A stretch of 64,000 bases of DNA from Echiichthys vipera (Eukaryota > Chordata > Actinopteri > Perciformes > Trachinidae). The stretch's first letter is position 1; every line of letters begins with the position of its first letter. The notes under the pieces were generated by a model that saw nothing but the letters and a program-made list of their open reading frames with translations, ran no database searches and was not told where the DNA came from. The stretch spans positions 12,316,010-12,380,009 of the forward strand of contig OY829650.1 in the NCBI GenBank assembly GCA_963691815.1, in the 5' to 3' direction. Shown one piece after another: positions 48,201 to 60,714 of this stretch. The position numbers and the translations under genes are program-made.

Positions 48201-51200
48201 TGACAGCTGTGATTGACTCATGATGCGTGGGGCGGGTGTATGGCGGGACCGAAAGGTAAAAACTATATTCATCTTAACTTGAAAAGGAAAATCAACGGCT
48301 TGTTGCAACTCTGGTCTTATTTTTCCAACTTGGGACAAGAAACCAACAACAACAGCACACAATAGTCAGACCACCTTAGAGGACATTGGACTTGTTTCAG
48401 CAATTACTTTTGCAGGTACAGTTTTTTTCGTAACTGGTACCCAGAGCTACGAAAATAAGACCCAGGTTGTCGTGGTTTTTCCTTGAAAGACACCTGAAAG
48501 AGTCTGGCAGGAAATATGAGAGGGTAGAAGGAATGAAGTGTTCGGCCTGACTGACTGTGTTAAGGCGCTGTCTGGGTTGACTGAGCAAGGTTGGGGGAGC
48601 TGGGCATTTTTCAGCAGACAGGCAGGAAATGGGCAGTGCAGGGTGTGCCAAGACAGGAAGCCTGACTGAGCGCCTGTGCACCTCCTCCTCCCCTGCCTCC
48701 ACCCCCAGTGCGTCAGCCACAGTGACCATGCCTCCACCGCTGCACCTCAGCTTTACACTGCTGCTGCATTCACAGACAGCTGTGCGTGTTTCCTGTCCAT
48801 CGCCCTCGCTGTGTACCCGTCCCCCTGTACAGTACAGTCGCTGGACAAGTCTCAACAGCAACAGTGTTGCCTCCTCCCGTCATGATGTCACATCTAAACC
48901 ACAAATCATTTACACTAAAATAGAAATAGAGTGTGAAAAGCTCTCTGTCGCACTAGAAAATCAGACTGTGAAGTGCACTGAAGATAAATTGCAGGTCCTT
49001 GTACCAGTTGGGTTTGGCGAGTTTTTAAAGATAATAATTCGTTTTGATAAGGACGCAAATAATGAGGATGGAAGTCTCTGCACACTTAGGTCCAATGCAA
49101 GTATTATTTACTTATAAACTGTAGTGTCTAGGTCTTCAACAGGGCAAGTACTTGGCAGAAGGGAATAGAGGAGGCTTGTAATGTAGACCACTGGATATTC
49201 ATCTTCCACTGGACTTATGCTGTAGATGGAGTTTATTGCTGTGTTGTTGTAGGTCTTTTATCTGCAAAATTTGTGCAATTTCTTGTATACTTACAGTTAA
49301 ATGTGTAGTTCCCAAGGTCTAAATAAAGGCTGCGACTGACTAACTTTGTTTTATACTTTTTTTTGAGGCAGTGTGGGTGAAATAGTTTGAGCTCCAGCCC
49401 CAGTGCGTTCAAAGCCCCACTAAAACAGCAAATAACTGCAAATAAATCAATGGAAGGAAATATTGTAAAAACAAGGGAAATAAACCTAACCCTCGATGAA
49501 TGATTAAATACTTGCATTGGACCCTTGCATTGGGTTGTTTTTTTTCTTTCTCTATAAGAAGATTGAGACAAGAGCCAGTCAGAAGTGATGGTCTGTTAAA
49601 TATGCAGAGAGCCTGAACAGTCTATCATGGGTTCTCTTGGCTCTGTGTCCTCCTCCCTCTAGACCTAAATGACAGGGGTCATATAACCATCATCGTACTG
49701 TAACTCAGATTAATCACTCCACTCCCATACTAAATCACCAGGGTCACACAAGGATAGCTCCTCCGCCTCCTCGACCATGAGAATTCAAATCCACTGAGAA
49801 CAAGTGTTTCCTGAATTTACTCTGCCATACCCTTTTCATTTGGCCCCGTCGAGGTTTTCTCATGATTGAACGCCTCTGGCTGAGAGTTTTTTCCTCATCA
49901 TTAATGTTGACATGAAATGTGCCACAGCGGAGGCAAAAATAACCAAGCGTGCCCTTTTTTTTTATCTGCCTCCATCATCGTGGGGTGACTGTGATTTGAT
50001 GACATATACAGTACGTATCTCCAGGACCAACATAGAAATGGAATTGCCAAGACATGCATTAGTCATATGCTCTCGCGAATCATTCAGAGGAGTCATGGTG
50101 GGGATGTGAGCCAATGGGCGAGAGGCTGTTTCATTAGGCAGGCAGAAGATGCTTCCTCTCTCTGGGCTCTGCGCACTGACCCCTCAGTGGACACAGCCAG
50201 GCTATGATCAGCATATCAATGCCCTGCTTTCTACAGAAGGACCAGGCTCAGCTTAACATGCTTTCAACACTGTATCAATAACACTTTGTTCGGAAGCAAA
50301 GCTGTGGAGAGAAATAAAAAAAGATGTTTCTGTAGATACCAAGATGCAAAAAGGAGTTTTGTTTACATCTGGCGTGTAATTGAGCAAACCGTTATTATAA
50401 CTGTTGGGTATGGCGTTGCAAGGAATGAAGGATGAAAGGAGTTGAGGTTTCTATCCATGTTAACCATTTTAAAGAGCACTTCCTTGGGGCGTCTTTTTAC
50501 TCTTCATCCTCATAATCACCTGCTTAATTTCTCACCGTTTCACTCTGTCATCTGGTCTCTGTGGCCGCGCTGCGAGAAACTAATAGGTCATTGATGCTTC
50601 CATGCCAGTAGCAAATGCCAGGAGTCCCAGGCAGCTGGCACTCTCATTCAACCCAAACACAAAGTACAAAGTCTCACTGTGGGCTAATTGGGTCATCCTC
50701 ATGTGGGAACCGGTTGCACTGCGAGTTTCTCAATCATCCCTTGATTTTTGGGTGTAACTGGTGGAAAGGGGAAGCAAAACACGCTGAAATGGCTCCACAC
50801 TGAAAAAATGAGAGTGATGAAAATCGCTCTTCTTGAAATTTAAATGTGACAAAACCCCCAACAGCAGCTGATACAATAACATTTGGGTTAAAGCCTAAGT
50901 GTCATTTTACTGTGACCCTTGTACTGATGCAACACCAGATAATTTCATATTGATTGTTGACAGATTAGCAACCAGGATAGTGACAGGAAATGACACATAA
51001 AGTAGTTTCCCTCTTTGCTTAAGCAAGGCAGATGTGGCCAGAGTGTAAACAAAATGTTTTGGCTGTGCTATACACTGACATTTCGTTTGGAAAACTATAA
51101 CCTCTGATAGATTGGGGGGGAAGTTCAGCCCATGCACTGAAAACATCTCTGGATAGCTTTCATGCTAGTGGTGGAAATGAAGCTAGTGTGTTGCAATAAT

Positions 51201-54200
51201 TGCACCATGCTAAATGTGGGCCTACACCACCAACAAACAGGAACCATCTCTGAAATATGCAGGTTTATATGCAGACTTCGATAGTTCACTCTTGACTTTG
51301 GAGCATGTATGACAATATTATTTTAACTCAATGTCCACTTACCACTCCACTATTTATTTTCCGTAGCTTTCAACCACATGTCCAGTTCCTTACTTGAGTC
51401 CCTTTTTTCTATACAAACATAAACACACACAGCACTAGCCACTTTGTACAGAAGGCCTTAACAAAACTGCTACTGACGTGACCTGGTCATCTTTGCATTT
51501 ATTTATTGTTCTACACTTTTTATCATTACAGTTTTCCGTTGTTGTTGTTCTAAATCCGTCCATACCATGTTATCCCCCTCCCCCCACTGTACTTAACTTG
51601 TAAATATTTAAAATATTTTTATAGTGCTTGGTTTTTGTTCTGGTATTTTTAGACCCATGTTGTTGTTTTTCTATACTTGTATAACACTGAGAGAAAGAGC
51701 ATTTAGATCCTCTACATGTCCTGTATATGGCAGAATTGCATATACCAATGGTTCTCAAACTTTGTACCTGGTGTGAGGTGGTACACCAGGTCTCTCAAGT
51801 ACCGCCACTAAGACCACTATTAAAATACAGCAGCGTAGGCGACACAATTCAGCTATGGACAGGGTGGTTTATTCCTAATCAGAAGATTGTTTACTGTTGA
51901 CTATCTTCAGCCACAGCCATGCTGTAGGTAGGGGTAGCATCAGAACTGACATGTCAGTGTTTTCAAACCAATCATTTTACCTCTGCTCACTATCTTCCAT
52001 CACAGTTTAGCTCGTAACTCTAAACGTGACTACATAACAGGCTGATACTGAAACAAAAATACTACAGGAAATGCTAAACCTATTTTCAAATTACATTTCA
52101 CAGATCTTAAAAGTTGAAGTATTTTCTTAGTGTTATATTAATTTAGTAATTAATGTTTCCTTTTTTTTATTTTGGAGATTCCTTCGTGTACCATCGGAGA
52201 GAGCTTGAGTACCACCAGTGGTACAAGTCCCACAGTTTGAGAACCAGTTGCATATAATATACCATACTATACTATATATACTGTACTATATACTTAATTT
52301 TTGAGGTAAGCAAGTTTGTAAACACAAAACTTAACCATAACAAATCTGATAAGAAACAAAGCCTGACACCGCAAAGATACATTAAGTAAAAAAATATGTA
52401 GAAAGTGGGGCACAGGGTGGCTCACCTGGTAGAGTGTGCACCCCATAATCTGCATGCTTACTGTCCTTACTGTCTTTCTACTTCCTTGTCTATCTATAAG
52501 CCCCAAAATATCATCTTCACCCCTTGACCTGCAAAGTTGGGCTCAATTTTGGCGAGGGAAAACTGTTGAAAACGGAAAAACATTTTCAAAGGGGTCTCTT
52601 GACCTCTGACCTGAAGATATCTGAATGTAAATGGTTTCTGTGGAGACCCACAAGTCCCCCCTTTACAGACACTGGACCAACTTTATGATAAATGATGATC
52701 CCAGACACTTTGGGGCAAAACACGTGCAGTTTTTCTCATGCAGTATGTGTTGTATTTGTGGTATATTTGAATACTTACATACTGGGGTCCATAAACAGTG
52801 TTGAATTGCATAAATTGAGTCTGACTGGAAAGACTCTTGTGGACTCATTGAGCCCAATAGTTTTCATGTGTGATGATGTTAGTCCCCATGGTAGACATTT
52901 CATTGTAGTGAGACAAGTTTTGGAAACCTGAGTTCACCATATAAAAAGAGCTGTTGTGACCTCCAGGATAATCACAGCCTCATGAAACTTTACAACCACA
53001 GACAAGAGACCTAGGGCATTCGTAGGATGGATGGCTTTAACACGAATATTGACAATAAGGGGGGTTTCTGAGGAGTTCAGGCAACACAGTTGGTCGCCAT
53101 GTGATTGCTGAAAAATCCTTGCAGAAATCTCCAAATGGCAAACGCTTTTGTTACAAAATCACAGCATGGGGTTAACTAAGGTGTTTCTCGAGATCTGGTC
53201 TTTATGTGGTATTTTGGAAAAAATGGTTCAGTTAACAGATTAAAAACATTTGCACCAAATCTGTGTCGAAAATGGCATCAACACAAAACTTATGAGACAT
53301 TTATGAGTATGGAAATGGATTTGATATATTAAATCTATGCTAAGTTCATTCTTACGATTTATTTATTAAACCAAATGTACATCTGTTTTGTTTTATATAC
53401 AGACAATCTTAAATGCAGTCCCTGACAGCATGTAAGGGACTGCATGTTAATATTTTACGCCTTTTTATTTTCAACATTAAGCTGTGAAATGGACCTCCGT
53501 GTTTCGTCGATAACTTTAGAATTGCAATTAACATCCTCTCGCGATTGGTTCGTTCTACTGGTGTTTCATGTGCTCTCACCAGCCACGACGATGAGATAAG
53601 AAAGTAAATGTGAGTGTGCGATTTCTGTTGACAAGCTGTAGGTTATTCATAAACAGGAAGTGTAACGTCTAACAAAGCAGATGGTCAAATTTAACTCTAT
53701 GACCTTTCCCTTGTGGTCTCGATCAGAGGAAACACACGCAATCTTATTTCAACTCTCTTCTGCACAGCCTGGACAGGACGGTGTCAGCCCTGCTGTGTTT
53801 GACCTTTTACAGTAGTGACACACACACACGCAAACACACATACACAGCAGGAGTCTTGGCTCAGGTTGATGCAACAGGACAGGTGTTACACTTGTAGCGT
53901 CAGTGCTCATTTAAACCAACACTGTGCATGTTTGTTTAATGACAGGAGTGGAAGCGTGGTCGGTTAGTCATGGTTGCGGTGTCTCCTCGCCATCGGCAGG
54001 ATTACGAGCCGAGTGCAGACGGGTGGATGATGTTGAAACAGTAGCCAGCAGCTCTACATTCCTCGTCACTTTGCTTTAGTGAACCACTTCCTGTGAATTT
54101 ATCTGAATTTCCCCCGGACGCAAAACTTGTGTTTGCTGATGTGTTATTCAGATGTGATGTGTGGAGGATGCAGTCCATTGTCTGCTGTTGTTCAGACAAG

Positions 54201-54557
54201 ACTGATGCTTAACTCTTTGGAGCTGCGTATTTGAAGGGTGCAGATGTTGTGGTTCAGAGATGATTTTAGCCGAGTGTGTTGGGTTTGTCTGATAGCTACC
54301 AATGCTCCCAAGTTCCCCCTCCTCTTCTCTTCCCTCCTTCCCTCCCTCCCCACCCCTCCTGGCCCGCCTCTCATCCTCCAGTGATTCATCACGGTGAACT
54401 TCCAGTCTTGACAGCTCACATACTGGAAGAGGAGGAGCAGGACTCAGGACATCTGTGGGAAGTGAGATTATGAAACCGGCCTCCAGTCCTCTGCTGACCC
54501 CAGGCACCTCACTTATGATTACCATGCAAATCCATAGGGAAAAAAATGAATGTGTGG

Positions 54558-54591
<34 letters not shown>

Positions 54592-56791
54592 TTCTTAAAT
54601 TCAGCATTTCAGGAACGGGGTTTTTAGTCCAGGAGTTGAGATGTATGGTTTCCTTGCTTTGGTTTTCCTCTCATGTGCAACGTGATATGTCAGCCAGATG
54701 CTGCTTCAGAACACCTTGTTTTGAAAAGCATCTGAAACAGCTTAAACTCTCGAACCATGTGGGCCTGGAACTCATAGTGGGAACATTTTTCATATTTATT
54801 TCATCACACATCTTTCCTGTTTTTGAGTACAAAAGTACAGGATTTGTAACCATGCTAGCAGCTAACGGCTCTATGGAGGGCATCGTCTGCAGACTGAAAT
54901 ATCAAAACAACTATCGGATCGATTGAATTTTGTACGAACATCTGTGGTCCTTAGAGAAAGAATTTAATGACTTTGACTCCAGTACCTCTGTAAGGTTGAC
55001 AGTTGGGTTTTTTGTGTGAAATGTCTGAGCCATTCAAAAACGTTACTTGACGTTAGCTTAGCTGTGTTGCCATATCTTGCGAGTCTAGCGAGTGTGTTAT
55101 TGAGACAGAGAGAGATTTCTATCAAAGTTAATTTTCACCTGATTTGTCTGAAAAAAAAAATGTCATTTTAGATGAAAAATGGGTCCAATATTTACTTTGG
55201 TGACTGTGGGGCGAAAGGGTAGGTCATAACCTCTGTTCACGTTCACTTCTCCCATCGGAACCAAAACACTCGGGACCTGCCGCTCACACAGATACAGGAA
55301 AATTACTCTGAGTTGTGCGGTCTCGCTTCTAAACCCTTTCTGCTGGTTTATGACTAAATACTTGCAAAATGAGTTTGTGTTCAGTGCTAAAAAGCAAATG
55401 TTAGCATGCTAACACACTAAACTAAAAACAGGTAAAACATGGTAAACAATATAGGCTACTATAATTTATACCACCATTTAACATCAGCATGTTAGCGTCA
55501 CTGGTATCTCTTTAAAGAGGACCTATTATGCTTTTCTGTCTTTTATGACCTATAAATGTAGACGTCACACTCAAAGCTTATATCTCATTGATGCGCTAGG
55601 TCAAAGTTCAACTGATTTGAACTTTGAGCGCGGCGGCAAAGAGGCAAATCTGTGCGGTGCACGCCGCCACCTCCTGAAAACTAGTATAATAGTGCATCTT
55701 TAAGTTTTATGATATACCAGACAGCTTCCTTTCTTTCTAAACGAATAACCTCCACCAAAAAATTAGAAAAAACTTTGTTATAACCAGCAAGTATCACAGA
55801 AGTGAATCACTGTCAACACTGCTAACTCTGCAGCAGCTAACACAACCATCAAAGCTACTCCTGGCTGTATTTCAGTTTGTTAATATCAAACACTACTACC
55901 ACAACAACTTTGCTTTGATTGCTGTCTAACTATACATATCATTATGAATCCGTAACTGTCTGCAGGATGCATATAACTCTAAAGTCTCAAGACGAGTTAG
56001 ATGATACTTTAATTTGAGCTGAAGTTGGAGGGGGTTCATTTTTAGCCTGGCCAACATTCCTCAGTAGATTTCACAGCACAGAAAGATACTCCCCTGATCA
56101 TCCACATGTGAGTAACTGTTGGTGCTGTCTCATTAGCCTGGCTGCTTTACTGCTTTCCTTGTTTCAGTGAACGCTTTAACAGAGACAATATATATGATTC
56201 TTTCTATTCTTTTCTGTTTCATGATCCGTGATCCTACGAATCAGATCGAAACAGGAAGTGTTCTTTGTGGGAACATAAGACGAGAAATCACACCTCTTAT
56301 ATAGTTTAAGGTAGTGAGACTGTGTTCTGCAGGTGAGACACGTGAAGAGCAGATGTCTGTTTCCATAGGGCTCCTCAAAAGCAGAGAGGAGCTCGGTACC
56401 TCTCAGCTGCTGCCTTGAATACTAACTCTGCAGAAAATAGGTCATTTACGCTTTACTTAAAAGCGTTGCTGCTTTCAGTTTCCCAGGTGGTTAGAGGAGG
56501 AAAAGGCAACCTTCTGAAAGGTGGAAGGCAGAGTGTCAAGTTTTAAAATGAATTTTAAAAAACGTCTGTAAATGTTGTTTAAAAAAAAGGTGTGGGCTGA
56601 CTTTTTTTTTTCTCCGTTTCTCTCCTCTTTTGTCCTCTGCCCTTCCTTTCCTCCTCTTCACAGGCTGTCAGCATCAATAAGGCCATCAACACACAGGAGG
56701 TCGCTGTCAAAGAGAAGCATGCCAGGAATATCCTTACATTGTCTGCCTGTGTGTGCGTGTGCATGTGGTGTGCGTGTGTGTGTGTGTGCGT

Positions 56792-56855
<64 letters not shown>

Positions 56856-59800
56856 GTGGCGCTGTTCCTCCGTGGCTGCAGGGTTACGTTAGTGCAAGAT
56901 CAAAATAACAAACTTGGTGTAACCCCGTCATCTTCATGTGGCTCTGCTGCAGAGCTCATTTAGCCATGTGTGAAACAAAACACGAAGCCACGCAGACACA
57001 AGGGGGAGCGCTGTTTGAGTCCCAGTATATAAACAAAATAAAAAATATCTAGGGCTCATTAATTTTGGTTTTCAACAAACAGATTTGGGAAATGATTTGT
57101 GTTTGCTTTGAATATTAAAAAGCATACAATTTGGCTTTTAAAAACACCGTCTGCAGTGCAAACACTGTAGTTTAATCATATTTTTACCTAGGAACAGACT
57201 CTTGCAGATAATTTGTCTTTATTCTCAGGAGACTTCATTTAAACTGTGGTCATCAGTGAGTTCTCACATCAAGAGAAACAGCTACTTTTGACCCTAAAAG
57301 TCCAGTAAGAATCAAACTAAACATTGTTTTTTTGTATGAAGATCGGTAAAGATTTAAATAAATAAATGAAGAAGATGATTTTGTGAAGCAGGAAGAGAAT
57401 GAAAAAACAATAAAATGTAACGTTAGTCACGAGGCCACACTAATGCCACTCAAAAAATGTCATGCGCTGTAATAACCCTGTGATCCTTGACTGGCCTCGT
57501 CACCCTGCATCTTGGGGACCCATCATGAGAAAGGCGGCCACACTTTCTGGGCAGCGGTCAACCGGCTTCCTCTCTCCAGCAACGCTGTGCTCTGCTGGAA
57601 GTTCTGCCACGTCTTCCACAAGCTGCTGCGAGACGGACATCCAAACGTATGTGACGAGGACAGCACTGTAACGCTGTAATGAGCAGATGCTCATTCGTCC
57701 TTCAGTTTATGTCACACTGAGGAGTCCTGTTTTATTAACTCTTTTCCCTCCTCTCTGTCTCCGCTGCTGTCCCTGCAGGTGATAAAGGACTCCATGAGGA
57801 ACAAAGCTGATTTAACTGATATGAGCAGGATGTGGGTAAGAACACAGAGATTATTGTATTATTGTGTATTAATGTGGTCCCATCGCAGCATGCAGTCACA
57901 AGGAGAAGGACCCTTATGCCATAGTTGATCTTTTCTACCGGTGACTCTGTGTTTGGAATATAAGCAGATTTAAACATGGATGAATAACAAGACTGATTTT
58001 CCAATCTTGTTATTAATAATACCAAAATACATGGGGTGCATACGCAGTGCGATGCCGCTGCCTCCATTGTATCCAATTGAGGCTGATACATGGACAACTC
58101 TTACGACTATTTGTCACTTTTTTCTCTCTGTGTGCCCCAACAACAGGTAAAAACTACAGAGAACTGACTAAAAACAAGTACAATCTGTTTATAAATGATT
58201 AAGATACAGTGCTGTGATTTGCTCCCGTCATTTTCTCTAAACTTGGTTGCATTAAAGACTCAGTTTAAAATTGATAAAATCCATCCTATTCCTCATCAAA
58301 CTACACACAATACATCAATATGACAAAGCAAACACTGATTTTTAGACATTTTACCAAAAAAAAAAAAAAAAAATAGTTAGTCAACATTTAAATTAATTAA
58401 GAACTTTTATTTATTTCTGGGGACATTTAATCCATAATTCAACATGTATTTATTCATTTCAGGATTTATTTAATTTATATTTGTTAATCTAATATTCACT
58501 TAAATGGACATTTCATATGATGAAGGCCACACGGATTTCCTGCAGAATAGCATTGTCTATTTCTGAGCCAGCTCCTGTAATGTCGCAGTTTTTATTAAAG
58601 CTGTCTAAACGGGGCTTTTGACAGCAGCGGGAAAACACCTTTTCTGAACTCATGACTGGAGTGTGTCCAGAAGAGCAACACCCAGCAGCAGTTTGTGTTG
58701 ATTCAGGCGTAGTCCGCACGAACATGGGTATTTTTGAAACTGAACTTTTATGGCCCCCAGTTAAAAAAAATATTCCTGCCAGCTCCCGGTGTGATAAAAA
58801 AATATCTCCATTCACATGAAACTTCAAAATCCGCCTCCATCAGCTGGTCACGTCTAGAGTGCTCCACAAGTCTCCATGGATACAGCTGACTGTTTACCGT
58901 CGCACAGTGTGACGTCAAACAATGTCGACGAGAAATTGCCACACATGACTGCTGAAACCGGACTTCTCGAAGAAGTTCACCCTGGAATCCGGTTACAAAA
59001 TCTCCGGTTTCAGGAGTCCACAACTGCGGTCACGTGTGGATAAAAGGCCAAACCGTGCAGAGAAACACACGGTTTCAAAAATACCTGCGTTCTTAAGGAC
59101 GGCCCCTTATCGTCCTAACTAAGGAGACTTGTAATTAAGGAAGCTTGTGTTTTGGCTTATAAGCATCATGAGAGTACAGCCACACCAGCTGTCCTTGTTC
59201 ACGGTCGTCAGATTACATGATCTGTTCCTAGTCAGCCTGTAGTGACAGACATAGAGGCCTGTGATGGACAAAGCCGTTTAAAAAACATGCCAAGTGTGAC
59301 TGTCGGAGCGCTCAACACTATCGCTGCCAGCTACGCGTTGTGGCTAACAGACAGTAGTGTTACATAAGTCTAGCCTCTCTGTGGTGGGTTCCCTGCTCCA
59401 CCTGTGTCTCAGGAGTTTCATTAAGCCACAAAAAGCTGAGCAGTCTATTCCGCTCTGGATTCCTGGATGTTTTTTTTATTACTCAGTTTTTTTTTTTTGC
59501 TGAAGTCACTCTGCAGGAGGATACAGGAAGTTTGGTCCCTGTGACCGGGGTCGTGGCCTCTCTTTCCTGTCATCACCACCACCCGCACTCCCCAGGCCCA
59601 AAGGGAAAAGGAAGTGAGAAGCAAATAGCTACTCTTATTCAACTTTGCCCACACAGTGAGACATTCTCACACAGGGTGAACTGAACTGAACCTGGTCTGA
59701 AAGATGATCTGGATGTGTGAGGCAGGAGGAGGCTACTGTGATGTGTAAATCAGCCCTGCAGCTTGAAAACAGCCCGTCTTTGCTCTCTCTTTTTATGTTT

Positions 59801-60626
59801 ATTGCATCAGACAAAGCGCCACAACACATTCTCCCCAAACACCAAAATGATTTGCCTCCTCTTTTTTTCTTCAACGAGCAAAACCTGCGACTCCTCCAGG
59901 AGCAGTGAAGATGATTTGATGGTTCCTACGCAGTGTGTTGTTTCCAGACTATTATCTCACTTTCTAAAAAAAAAATAAAAATGAATATGTACAACTCTGA
60001 CGCAACACAGCCGACCTGTCGTTGATATGAAACTAATCAAGCTGGCTGTAGAATGGTGTCGGGTTACCATGGTTACCATTGCGATTCTCTTTCGTTGAAT
60101 TTTTTTCCATACGTGTCGTCTACATTTTATTTATGATTTATTTTTATTTATATACTAGTATGTTTACTCCATCTAAAGCCAATGAAGCAAAGACCTGGTT
60201 AATTGTACATCCCTACTGTTACCGTCTGTAGTGTTGCAGGTTTACAGTTATTAATTTAACTCTTTTAGAATTTAGCTTCGATAAAATGCTGTGCGTTGAA
60301 CATGTCTCGGTTTAGAGTTCATTCACTTATATGAACGACAATACGAATGTAAAATTGTCTTGTAATTACTTTGCAACATAATGGCATATAAGTCAGAATT
60401 TAACATACGTGTTAAAAGTTGGATTTTTAAACCATTTATCGACATATTAAGCATCTAACAATTGGTGTTGAGACGTTAAATATTGACTGAAAAATCCTCA
60501 GAAGTCTGGAAAAGTCTGGAGTTTTGAAATGGAAAATTTGTAGGAACTCTGTGATTTTCTACCTTTTGATCATCTGTCTCATTTCCCTCTAAATGTCCTT
60601 CTCCCCCCCCCCTCTCTCTCTCTCTG

Positions 60627-60714
<88 letters not shown>

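Larger units (their letters stand above)
35167..56663 (+). other. hip1: hip1 intron 1 (21.5 kb)
   Basis: This long first intron holds the putative alternative exon 1b and promoter, several MITE-like elements, SINEs and a degenerate minisatellite. The longer open frames inside (for example 143 codons at 38318 and 162 codons at 48629) show no domain I recognise and are treated as chance. Confidence 0.8.

Noticed and set aside
48629..49117. 162-codon plus-strand open frame in hip1 intron 1
   Set aside because: No motif I recognise, mixed Ser/Thr/Pro composition, and a counter-strand frame of similar length. It looks like chance in a moderately GC-rich stretch.
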